64,000 nucleotides of DNA from Nocardia alni (lineage in GTDB: Bacteria > Actinomycetota > Actinomycetes > Mycobacteriales > Mycobacteriaceae), in the NCBI RefSeq assembly GCF_019038435.1, contig NZ_JAGPOX010000018.1, positions 1-64,000 of the forward strand, given 5' to 3'. Each line of letters opens with the position of its first letter. Within the stretch, counting starts at the first letter, position 1. The position numbers and the translations under genes were made by a program. Shown piece after piece: positions 54,688-62,585 of the stretch. A model generated the notes under the pieces. The model made no database searches. It was given only the letters and a program-made list of their open reading frames with translations, and was not told the origin of the DNA.

Positions 54688-56006
54688 TCGGTCTCCCGGG
54701 TCCGGTGTTGGATCGGTGCGCGACCGGTGAGCAGGTCGCGGACCAGGGATACGAGTCCTCGGATCCCACCGGCCCAGCAGCTGAGCGCCGCGAGCGGATA
54801 CAGGGCCGCTGCGGTGGCGATCTGTCGGCGGCGAGGCCGGTAGTCGCTGGGGAACTCCAGGGCGGGCAGGCCGGTGAGCATCCTGATCAGTGGCCCGTAG
54901 AGCGCGATCGCCCACCCGGCGGCTGCGACGGCGCGTTGACGGGGTCCGAGGACAGCCAGTGCCAGGGCTTGGGCGGGTATCCCGAATGCCCATTTGATGC
55001 CGCCGTAGGTGCCCTGGGCGGCGATGATCCGGCCTCGGCGGGTGCGGGCGTACTCGATGCTGCACAGTGGTCCCCGGATCCAGGTGCAGCGCTGGCGCTG
55101 CAACTCACGCACCGAGCGGGGCGCGTCTGCGCATTCGAGGGTGGCGAACGGATGGATCCGCAGCCCGCACGCCCGCACCGCGACGCCCAGGGCGGCGTCT
55201 TCCAGGCCGTAGCGCGGGTGCGGTAGACCGCCGAGTTGCTGGTAGGCGGTGGTGGCGATCAGCAGTCCGTGGCCGACGGCGTGCTGATACCAGATCGACC
55301 GCAGCCAGTCTGGGAGCCATCGGACGTGGCCGCTGCCAGCGAGGTAGCGGAATACTTCGTGTTCGAAGGTCCAGCGCGATTGGTAGAACGCCTCGGCGGT
55401 CGCGGCCGGGGACAGCTCGGACAGGTTGCCGAAGAACACACTGGACTGCTGGGCGACCTCGACACTGGTGCCGGCGAGTTCGATGATCTCCGCGCAGCCG
55501 TGCGGCGAGAGCCTCGAGTCGATGTTCGCGACGTACAGATATTCCGGCGCCGGGTCACGGGTGGTGAGCTGGTCGAGGGCCCAGCCGAGTTGTTCCCCGT
55601 AGGTGCGGTTCACGCGCGGGTAGTGCAGGATCTGCGCGCGCTGGTCAGCGGCGGCGCGGCGGAAGCTGGCGGTCGCGGTGACGGTGTCCCAGCTGTGTGG
55701 GCCGGTTGGTCTTTCGTGGCGTTCGCGTTCGGTGGTGACCATACACAGTCGCAGGTCGGGCTGGTCACCGAGCAGTTTGCACCAGTGGTCCACGCAGTCG
55801 CTCGCGCGGTCCGCCTCGTGAAGCATCGGCACGACGACCACGATATCGCGGGCCGCCGCGACCCGCCCGAGGTTGGTGTGCGTGGTCCGCGTGGCGGCCA
55901 GAGCGCTTAGCCCGGTGAGGCTGGCGTGCACGCACCAGGTGCTCCAGAGGCCGTTGGCCACCATGAGCGCGGCCACTATCCAGCTTGCGTGGTCAGAACG
56001 TTTCAC
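54684..56006 (-). CDS. Membrane-anchored GT2-family glycosyltransferase
   Basis: 440 residues from GTG 56006, which overlaps the kinase stop by 14 bp. An N-terminal membrane segment (WIVAALMVANGLWSTWCVH) is followed by a GT-A domain: RDIVVVVPMLHEADRASDCVDHWCKLLG, YLYVANIDSRLSPHG (DxD-like), and LGGLPHPRYGLEDAALGVAVRACGLRI with ELQRQRCTWIRG (QxxRW-like). C-terminal helices (FGIPAQALALAVLG, WAIALYGPLIRML, TAAALYPLAALSCWAGG) anchor it. This is the processive or polyprenyl-type GT2 layout. Confidence 0.85.
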   Translation of the reverse strand: MKRSDHASWIVAALMVANGLWSTWCVHASLTGLSALAATRTTHTNLGRVAAARDIVVVVPMLHEADRASDCVDHWCKLLGDQPDLRLCMVTTERERHERPTGPHSWDTVTATASFRRAAADQRAQILHYPRVNRTYGEQLGWALDQLTTRDPAPEYLYVANIDSRLSPHGCAEIIELAGTSVEVAQQSSVFFGNLSELSPAATAEAFYQSRWTFEHEVFRYLAGSGHVRWLPDWLRSIWYQHAVGHGLLIATTAYQQLGGLPHPRYGLEDAALGVAVRACGLRIHPFATLECADAPRSVRELQRQRCTWIRGPLCSIEYARTRRGRIIAAQGTYGGIKWAFGIPAQALALAVLGPRQRAVAAAGWAIALYGPLIRMLTGLPALEFPSDYRPRRRQIATAAALYPLAALSCWAGGIRGLVSLVRDLLTGRAPIQHRTRETE

Positions 56007-56604
56007 GGACGCTCTCACACGCCCGGGTGACGACATCGGCGAGGGGCTGGTCGCTGTCGATGGTGATGACCCGGCTGCCGCTGGCCGCCAAGACCTGCTG
56101 GTAGGCATCGATGAGGATGGACAGGAAATCCTGGGTGCGCAGGCGGGTGTCGATCGTGCGGGCCAGGCGGTGATGCCGGTCGACCGCGGTCGGCGCTGAG
56201 ACCGAGAAGTACACGATCAGTGGTGGGATCGGGCGCTCGCACACCGGCATTGGTGCGGTGGTGGCGGTGTCCGGGTCGCCGGGCAGTCCGAATGCGGTGT
56301 GCAGGGCGAGCCGGTAGGCGGCGATCGAGAGGTAGCAGCGATCGAAAATAGCTGTCGGGCTGTCGGATTCATCGGTGAGTTTCCATCGCCGGTCATCGAG
56401 GTCGCGGTAGACCGCGACGCGGTGGTGCTGGTCGTCGGCTGAGTCGGAGAGCTGCGCGACCCGCAGGCGCTCGGCGGGGGTGAGCATCTCGTGGTAGTCG
56501 GGCACGACCATGACGCCCGAATGCTGGTGTGCGACGGCGGTTGCGGCGGTGGACTTCCCGGCGAACGGTAGTCCTTCGAACGCGATCACTCGCTGTCCGG
56601 CCAT
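55993..56604 (-). CDS. P-loop kinase, thymidylate-kinase-like
   Basis: 203 residues. The P-loop is FEGLPFAGKSTAATAVA. A DRCYLSIAAYRLAL motif (DRx-like, as in thymidylate/deoxynucleoside kinases) and the LID-like RHHRLARTIDTRLR follow. The substrate is not obvious. In a glycan operon it may phosphorylate a nucleoside or sugar, rather than serve DNA synthesis. The start overlaps the deacetylase stop by 19 bp; its 3' end overlaps the glycosyltransferase. Confidence 0.78.
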   Translation of the reverse strand: MAGQRVIAFEGLPFAGKSTAATAVAHQHSGVMVVPDYHEMLTPAERLRVAQLSDSADDQHHRVAVYRDLDDRRWKLTDESDSPTAIFDRCYLSIAAYRLALHTAFGLPGDPDTATTAPMPVCERPIPPLIVYFSVSAPTAVDRHHRLARTIDTRLRTQDFLSILIDAYQQVLAASGSRVITIDSDQPLADVVTRACESVRETF

Positions 56605-57344
56605 GGGGTCCTCACTTCATCGGTGATGCGCTGGGCAAGGGTGACGGTGGTGTCCTCGGCGCCGACGGGAAACCGGGGCCGCAGCAGTTGGCCGGTGTCG
56701 ATGCCGGGATCGGTGGTGGCCAGGTGGGTGTAGAGGCCGAAACGTTGGTTCAATGCCAGGGTGGTGGCGTTGTAGCAGCCGTGCGGGAGCACGAACTCCC
56801 TGCACGCGCCGGTGAGGGTTTCGAGGTGTTTGGCCTCGACCAGCTGGAACAAGACCTCGTTGTCGGACAGCGGTTCGTGCGCGCCGCCGCCGAGGCGGTC
56901 GCGATAGTGGCCCCCGAGCGGGGTGGCCAGCAAGATGCCGGTGCGGTCGTAAGCGGCCAGCCGGATATGGGACCAGCCGTGCGCGGCGATCCGGACTCCG
57001 CGCGCAGCAGCGGCGCGCAGGTCGGTGGTGGTGCCGCGCCCGGTGCGCCCGATCGTGGTGACCGGCACCGCGATCACGACCTCGGCGAACTCGGTGACAT
57101 CGACCCTCGGCAGCACCAGATCGAACACCGAGCGCCGATTGTCGTCGAAATACAGCCGCGTGCGCCGAGTGATGCCCTGATCGCGGCACCAGCCGATGAT
57201 CCGGTGCAGCACCTCGGTGGTGGTGTCGTAGCGGGACCACAGCTGATCGGCGGAAGCGGCGATGTCGTGGAAGACGATGTTCACGGTGCCGGCCAGGTGC
57301 GAGAGCAGCTCCGACAGGCCGGGGGTGCGGTCAGTCGAGGTCAT
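56586..57344 (-). CDS. Polysaccharide deacetylase (NodB-like) domain protein
   Basis: 252 residues from ATG 57344. It reads GTVNIVFHDI near the N-terminus, then RLYFDDNRRSVFDLVLPRV (FDD metal-type motif), RIAAHGWSHIRLAAYDR (the HxxxH-like motif, H-G-W-S-H) and EFVLPHGCYNATTLALNQRFG. These fit the NodB/carbohydrate esterase 4 fold. It probably removes an acetyl group from a sugar. It overlaps both neighbours, so it is translated with them. Confidence 0.75.
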   Translation of the reverse strand: MTSTDRTPGLSELLSHLAGTVNIVFHDIAASADQLWSRYDTTTEVLHRIIGWCRDQGITRRTRLYFDDNRRSVFDLVLPRVDVTEFAEVVIAVPVTTIGRTGRGTTTDLRAAAARGVRIAAHGWSHIRLAAYDRTGILLATPLGGHYRDRLGGGAHEPLSDNEVLFQLVEAKHLETLTGACREFVLPHGCYNATTLALNQRFGLYTHLATTDPGIDTGQLLRPRFPVGAEDTTVTLAQRITDEVRTPWPDSE

Positions 57345-58332
57345 GAGCCAGGAACTCCGTGTAGAACCGGCGGTGCGCCGCCGCCAGGGCCGTATCGCGT
57401 ATCCGTTGGTTGTGGTGGGCCGGGTTGTGTTCGACGTGGACAGCGGGCACCGAGACTTGCGGGATGACCCGGACACCACAGGCGATCAGCCGGGCGATCA
57501 GGCTGGTCTCGGTCCACCCGTAGCCGGTGAACGACTCGTCGAACCCACCAGCGTCGAGCGCGGCTTCGACCGGTACGGCGAAACAGCCGCCGAGCACCAT
57601 GTTCGGCAGCAGCCACGGGCCCACAGTGCCGTGCCAGCGGCGGAAGAAATCGGTACCGGTGACCAGATCGAAGCGCCGTCCGACATACAGCCAGTCGCCC
57701 GGGTCGGCGACCCACGAGGGCTGGAACCGGCACGACCACCGCCAGTCCGCGCACACCGTCGCGGACGCCAGCGCCCGCTCCGGATCGAAGTCGTGGGGTC
57801 CGGCTCGGTAGGTCGAGAACAAGGTCGCCACGATCGGTGGCTGCACCGCCGCGTCGTGGTCTGGTGGCCGCCACAGCCCGCAGGTGCGGATCACCTGTTC
57901 GGGGTGGACCAGCACGTCGGAGTCGACGAACAGCGCCACGTCGAAGTCCCTGCTGGCCTGCAGCCCGAGATTGCGGGCTGCGACCCGGCCCCGGTTCTCG
58001 GGCAGCCGGATCACCGTGACCGGGCCTATGGTTGAGTCGTCGGGAAACGGATGTGTCGCTGAGCCGTCATCGATCACGACGATCTGCGTATTCGGCGGAT
58101 CAGCGGGAAAGGCGCACTGGTAGGCGTGGAGCGCGGCTGCGAGGCGGGCCGCACATTCGGTCGCCAGCGTCCCGGTCTCGTAGTAGGGCACGATGCACGA
58201 CACCCGCAGTCGCGGCACCGGCCACCCCGGTGTACGTGGGTCGAACCCGAAGTCGTTGTCGTGCCGCAGAATCGCCGACCGTAGAGCGCGGCGGGGACCG
58301 GCCCCAGAGGCGTGGTATCCGAGGAATGTCAT
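57331..58332 (-). CDS. GT2-family glycosyltransferase (family A)
   Basis: 333 residues. The GT-A core is RLRVSCIVPYYETGTLATECAARLAAALHAYQ, VVIDDGSATHPF, ENRGRVAARNLGLQASRDFDVALFVDSDVLVHPE (DxD as DSD), NMVLGGCFAVPVEAALDAGGFDESFTGYGWTETSLIARLIACG. It ends without membrane helices, so it is soluble and inverting by family. It overlaps the deacetylase start by 14 bp. Confidence 0.88.
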   Translation of the reverse strand: MTFLGYHASGAGPRRALRSAILRHDNDFGFDPRTPGWPVPRLRVSCIVPYYETGTLATECAARLAAALHAYQCAFPADPPNTQIVVIDDGSATHPFPDDSTIGPVTVIRLPENRGRVAARNLGLQASRDFDVALFVDSDVLVHPEQVIRTCGLWRPPDHDAAVQPPIVATLFSTYRAGPHDFDPERALASATVCADWRWSCRFQPSWVADPGDWLYVGRRFDLVTGTDFFRRWHGTVGPWLLPNMVLGGCFAVPVEAALDAGGFDESFTGYGWTETSLIARLIACGVRVIPQVSVPAVHVEHNPAHHNQRIRDTALAAAHRRFYTEFLAHDLD

Positions 58333-58347
58333 GAATCCTCCTGTTGC

Positions 58348-59652
58348 TCAAAGAAGTTCGATGGTCGACGCGGGCGGCATGACGCCGCAGGCATCGAAGA
58401 TGTAGTCGGCCATGGCGAGCGTGGCGGTATCGAGCCGGTGATGCCCCACCAGGACGGCAACCGCGGACACCTCGGCCACGAGCTCGGCGGTGACGCCGGC
58501 AAGCACGTCCGAGACGCCCTCGGCAAGAGGGTCGTAGGCCAGGACGCGGGCCCCGTGCCTGCGCAGTTGCTCGATTACCGCCAGCGCTCGTGAGCCGCGT
58601 ACGTCGCTGATGTTGGGCTTGTAGGTGATCCCGGCGACCAGGACCACCGCGTCGGCGGCGGTAATCCCGCGCCGGGCCAGGCCCGCGATGATGCGATCGG
58701 CGATCCAGCCGGGCACCGCGTCGTTGATTCGCAGCGCGGACTCGATCAAGTCCGCTGCGGCACCGCTGGTTTCGCTGATCCGCCAGGACAAGTAGCGCGG
58801 TGCCACGGGAATGCACTGTCCACCGGCACCGACGCCCGGGGTGAACGGCATGAACCCGTAGGGCTTGCTGGAGGCCAGCGCGATCGCCGCCCGCACGTCG
58901 GCACTGAGGTCGGTGGCGTGGTGGGCGATTTCGTTGATCAGCGAGATGTTGACCAGCCGGAAGGTGTTCTCGATCAGTTTCGCCAACTCGGCGGTCCGCA
59001 TGTCCGGGGCCAGGACCACGGTGTCGACCAGACTTTCCCAGAACTCGGCGACCTGGTCCCGGGAGGCCGTGTCGGCACCGGCCACGATCTTCGGGACCTT
59101 CACCGTCGCATCGATGCCGTCGCCGGGGTTGATCCGCTCCGGTGCGTACCCGACATACAGCCCCGCACCGACCCGCAGGCCCGAGGATTCGAGCACCGGC
59201 ACCACGATCTCCTCGGTGGTCCCAGGCCAGGTCGTCGACTCCACGATCACCACGCACCCGGGCCGGACATGTGCGGCAACGGTTTTCGCCGCCGCCTCCA
59301 CGCATCGCAGATCCGGCTGACCGGCCGCTAGCGGGGTTGGGACACTGATCACCGCCACCTCGAACCCGTCGAGCCGGGCCGCGTCGGCAGTCAGGGCGAA
59401 CCGGCCCGAAGACAACGCCCGCACCAGTCTGGCCCGGGAGACATCACCGATATCCCCTTCGCCGCTGTAGAGCCGGAAGATCCGCGAGGGGTCCGTGTCG
59501 TAACCGACCACGCTGTGTCCGGCCTCGACCGCAAGAATCGACACGATCAGGCCGACCTGCCCCTGCCCGATCACCGCGACCCGGCGCGCCGCTACCGCCC
59601 CGTCCCGCGCCACTGGAGCCTCAGCCCGCTGTGCGGGTAGCGCCTTCACCAC
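58348..59652 (-). CDS. UDP-sugar 6-dehydrogenase, WecC/WbpA type
   Basis: 434 residues, starting GTG 59652 with GAGGTG 4 bases upstream. The NAD motif is RRVAVIGQGQVGLIVSILAVEAGHSVVGYDTD. AVISVPTPL, VESTTWPGTTEEIVVPVLE and ELAKLIENTFRLVNISLINEIAHHA follow. The catalytic segment GVGAGGQCIPVAPRYLSWRI has the Cys of GGxCIP, the form seen in UDP-ManNAc/GlcNAc dehydrogenases (WecC/WbpA), rather than in UDP-glucose dehydrogenase. It ends with the NISDVRGSRALAVIEQLRRHGARVLAYDP domain. It should oxidise a nucleotide sugar to a uronic acid. First gene of the operon. Confidence 0.9.
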   Translation of the reverse strand: MVKALPAQRAEAPVARDGAVAARRVAVIGQGQVGLIVSILAVEAGHSVVGYDTDPSRIFRLYSGEGDIGDVSRARLVRALSSGRFALTADAARLDGFEVAVISVPTPLAAGQPDLRCVEAAAKTVAAHVRPGCVVIVESTTWPGTTEEIVVPVLESSGLRVGAGLYVGYAPERINPGDGIDATVKVPKIVAGADTASRDQVAEFWESLVDTVVLAPDMRTAELAKLIENTFRLVNISLINEIAHHATDLSADVRAAIALASSKPYGFMPFTPGVGAGGQCIPVAPRYLSWRISETSGAAADLIESALRINDAVPGWIADRIIAGLARRGITAADAVVLVAGITYKPNISDVRGSRALAVIEQLRRHGARVLAYDPLAEGVSDVLAGVTAELVAEVSAVAVLVGHHRLDTATLAMADYIFDACGVMPPASTIELL

Positions 59653-59781
59653 GATGCACCTCGAATCCCTTGTCCGACAACCTCGTACCCTCAAGGGTGG
59701 GCAGTCGGGGGTGGCACCGGAACGTAGCAACCCGTAGCACGACCGGGGTGATGGACCGGCTCGGGCCGGTACGGTGAGGAC

Positions 59782-60384
59782 ATGGCCTCCCCACCCCGCA
59801 CCGAGGTGCACAGTGAGCGCACCGTGTACGACGCTCCCCCCTGGCTGCGGGTGACCCTCCACGACATCACGACCCCCGACGGTGTAGCCCGCACCCATCA
59901 CGCGGTCCGGCTCAGCACCGTCGCCTGCACCATCGCCCTCGACGACCACGGCCGGGCACTGCTACTGCATCGCCACCGGTGGATCGTCGTCGGCATCGGA
60001 TTCGAAGCTCCCGGCGGCATCGTAGAACCCGACGAGGCCCCGGAGGCGGCCGCGCGCCGAGAGCTGCTCGAGGAAACCGGATTCGAAGTCGGCCAACTTG
60101 AACTCGTGGCGGTCCTGGAGCCGATGCCGGGGCTGGTCCAGACCCCGCACTACGTCTACCTCGCAAGACAACCGCGCCAGGTCGCCGCACCCACCGACGC
60201 CGAAGAAGCCGCAAACCTGCTGTGGGTGCCCCTGACCGAAACACGCGAACTACTGGCGGCCGGACAGCTACTCGGAACCGCCACAGCAGTCGGGATGCTC
60301 GCCGCGCTGGGGCTACCCGCTGCCGACGGTCAATTCCCGCACGCGCCGCGCGAGCAGGTCGTGGCGGTGCCGCAGGCGCCGTGA
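59782..60384 (+). CDS. Nudix hydrolase
   Basis: 200 residues. The Nudix box G-IVEPD-E-APEAAAR-RELLEETGF fits the consensus. The N-terminal SERTVYDAPPWLRVTLHDITTPDGVARTHHAVRL resembles ADP-ribose/NDP-sugar hydrolases. It is divergent from the nucleotide-sugar dehydrogenase operon (129 bp apart) and so may share regulation and clean up an NDP-sugar side product. Its last 72 bp overlap the convergent XRE-TPR gene. The gap holds a 12-bp near-palindrome, ACCCTCAAGGGT, at 59687-59698. Confidence 0.9.
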   Translation: MASPPRTEVHSERTVYDAPPWLRVTLHDITTPDGVARTHHAVRLSTVACTIALDDHGRALLLHRHRWIVVGIGFEAPGGIVEPDEAPEAAARRELLEETGFEVGQLELVAVLEPMPGLVQTPHYVYLARQPRQVAAPTDAEEAANLLWVPLTETRELLAAGQLLGTATAVGMLAALGLPAADGQFPHAPREQVVAVPQAP

Positions 60385-61413
60385 CCCGAGGACGGTGATG
60401 CTGTGGGCGGCCGAGGACAGCAGGCCAGCGGCCTGATCCAGTTCGCGGCTTCTGAACGCGTGCTCGGCCAAATCGAGCACCTGAGCGGCATGAGCCCTCG
60501 CGAATTCGCCGGGCAGCTCACGCAAAGCGTGTTCGGCGATCTGGCCGGCGGCCGGATCGCCGAGCTTGACCAACAGGTGACCTTGCCAACGGTGCAGGTG
60601 GATCTCGTTCAGCGCCAGGAACGGCAGCGCCGCCTCGTCCCCGGGACGGGCTCGCGCGAGCGCGGTTTCCGCCTCGGTCATCGCCTCCCGCACCGTTTCC
60701 GCCTCGCCCTCGCAGTAGGTGGCTACTTGTGCTCTGGTCGCCGCGAGCCAGGACCGCAACAGCATCGGCAGACCGGGAAAACTCTCCGCGTGCCGCACCT
60801 GGGCCAGCGCCAGTGCAGGCTGACCGGTTTCCGACAGCATGACCGCGTGCTCACCGAGCGCATGCGCCAGCAGCGCAGGATCTCCGGACCGTGACGCTGC
60901 CTGCCTTGCCAAGCCATAATGCCGGGCCGCTGCGGTGTGATCTCCGACATCCAGGTCCTGCCATGCCGCGAGCGCAGCCGTATCCGCTTGGGCGAGAGCC
61001 ACGCTGCGCCGATCGGTACCGGAGCTGCTGGCCCACATCGTTTCCAACGCTGACACCTGGCCTGCAGTCTGCGCTCGGACGAACGGCGCGCCCAGTCGCC
61101 GATCCAGCAGCCGCAGACTGTTCGTGTGATGAGCCAGGACACCGAAAAGCGAGTCGTCGCAGAGCTGTTCGTCAAGATCAACGTCCACAGGTCCGCTGTC
61201 CGACGACAGCTCGAGGACACTGCACAACAGCCGCGTATGCACCGCATCCGGAGCGACGTGCCCATTTTCCCACCGCGACAACGCCACCCGCAACGACGCC
61301 GGGCTCATCAACGTGACATGCTCCACCGCGGCCTGACTGCGCAACGCACCCAACAACCGGGTTTGAGACCACCCACGCGCCTCGCGAGCCGAGCGGATCA
61401 GGCTTCCGTCCAT
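60313..61413 (-). CDS. XRE-family HTH regulator with TPR-like C-terminus
   Basis: 366 residues from ATG 61413. N-terminus: LIRSAREARGWSQTRLLGALRSQAAVEHVTLMSPASLRVALSRWENGHVAPDAVHTRLLCSVL, an XRE/Cro HTH with a loop insertion. The rest is helical repeats (ALAAWQDLDVGDHTAAARHYGLARQAASRSGDPALLAHALGEHAVMLSETGQPALALAQVRHAE), TPR-like. This form is common in Streptomyces and Nocardia as cluster-linked regulators. It is convergent with the Nudix gene and probably controls this region. CACTGTG/CACAGTG arms (61476-61482, 61502-61508) upstream could be its binding site. Confidence 0.87.
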   Translation of the reverse strand: MDGSLIRSAREARGWSQTRLLGALRSQAAVEHVTLMSPASLRVALSRWENGHVAPDAVHTRLLCSVLELSSDSGPVDVDLDEQLCDDSLFGVLAHHTNSLRLLDRRLGAPFVRAQTAGQVSALETMWASSSGTDRRSVALAQADTAALAAWQDLDVGDHTAAARHYGLARQAASRSGDPALLAHALGEHAVMLSETGQPALALAQVRHAESFPGLPMLLRSWLAATRAQVATYCEGEAETVREAMTEAETALARARPGDEAALPFLALNEIHLHRWQGHLLVKLGDPAAGQIAEHALRELPGEFARAHAAQVLDLAEHAFRSRELDQAAGLLSSAAHSITVLGSRRLRHRHDLLARRVRELTVGSG

Positions 61414-61676
61414 ACACGACCGTCCTGTCGAGCAGGCCCCGCAGCGCGCAGAAAACAGCGGCGGCGCCAAACTGGCACTGTGGAAGGGCTTCTCAGATCC
61501 TCACAGTGTGGCAGGAGTGGCCCTTCGACGAAACCGAGTTACGCGACCGTCGGCCGCGTGGACTCAATGCCAGACCTCCGACCAACCTGACTGAGGGGCA
61601 CATCGACCATTGGAACAGGGGTTTTCTGCCGGCGGTGTGCGGTTCCGGCTGGTACTGGCGTATCTCGTGCTGGTGA

Positions 61677-62585
61677 TCAGCCGCCGTAGATCGATTCGAG
61701 TACGAGGTCCTTGAGAACCTTCTGGTACTCGGCGTGGGTGCGATGTTCCCGGGTGTGCCATCCCGCGCCCTCGTGGTGGTGCATGAAGGCCCGATACTCC
61801 GGGGCGCCAGGGTATTTGACGTTGTCTGCTACGACGACCGACCCCGGATGCAGCCAGTCCTGGTTCAGGATCCGGTGGAGATCGGGAAGATACTCCTGCT
61901 TGACGTGATCGAGGAAGGCGAAATCCAGTGAGCCCGAGGTGAACTCGTGCTTGTCACGTAGGGCGGTCAAGGTCTTTCCGTCGTCGCCCAAGGTGCCGAC
62001 GATCACGATGACGCGTTCGCCGATACCCGCGTGATCCCAGATCCGCCGGGCCACGGCGGCGTTCGCCGGATTGAATTCGATCGAGTACAGAACGGCATCG
62101 GCGGGCATGACCCGCGCGATGCGTAAAGCGCTGTAGCCGCAATAGGTTCCGAGTTCCAGCAGGCGGCGCGGACGCGCGGCGAGGACGGCGCGGTCGAGGA
62201 TCCGGCCCTTCTCGTCACCGATGTTGATCAGGTAACTCTTGGTGTAGCAGAACTCGTCGATCGCCCTGATGACGTCGTCGATGTCGTTTCTGCGCGCATG
62301 CGCGCACACATAGTCGGCCAAGGCTTGTTCGCGGCCGTCACCGACCTGCCAGTTCGCACCCATATGCCGGAGGCCGAACAGAAACCGCACATACGACCAG
62401 CGCAGAAACATCACCGGTTTACCGGCGCACTCGTTGGCGGCGACGGCGAAAGCGCCGGCGGCTACGGCGGCCAGCACCGACCGTGGCAGACGCAGACCGA
62501 ACGCCCTCGGCCGGCTCGCGGTCAGCAGGATCGACGAAGCGAGCGACACCGCGGTTGCCACGATGGCAGCGAGATACTTGCTCAC
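61677..62585 (-). CDS. Membrane-anchored catechol-O-methyltransferase-like protein
   Basis: 302 residues from GTG 62585, after GAGGAGG. Two hydrophobic N-terminal segments (YLAAIVATAVSLASSILLTA and SVLAAVAAGAFAVAANECAG, KPVMFLRWSY) precede a class I SAM methyltransferase domain: KGRILDRAVLAARPRRLLELGTYCGYSALRIARVMP, YSIEFNPANAAVARRI, DFAFLDHVKQEYLPDLHRIL and VVADNVKYPGAPEY. This is the COMT fold with metal-binding Asp residues. Its start overlaps the NRPS stop (GTGA), so it probably methylates the NRPS product. 61414-61676 holds no gene. Confidence 0.85.
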   Translation of the reverse strand: MSKYLAAIVATAVSLASSILLTASRPRAFGLRLPRSVLAAVAAGAFAVAANECAGKPVMFLRWSYVRFLFGLRHMGANWQVGDGREQALADYVCAHARRNDIDDVIRAIDEFCYTKSYLINIGDEKGRILDRAVLAARPRRLLELGTYCGYSALRIARVMPADAVLYSIEFNPANAAVARRIWDHAGIGERVIVIVGTLGDDGKTLTALRDKHEFTSGSLDFAFLDHVKQEYLPDLHRILNQDWLHPGSVVVADNVKYPGAPEYRAFMHHHEGAGWHTREHRTHAEYQKVLKDLVLESIYGG

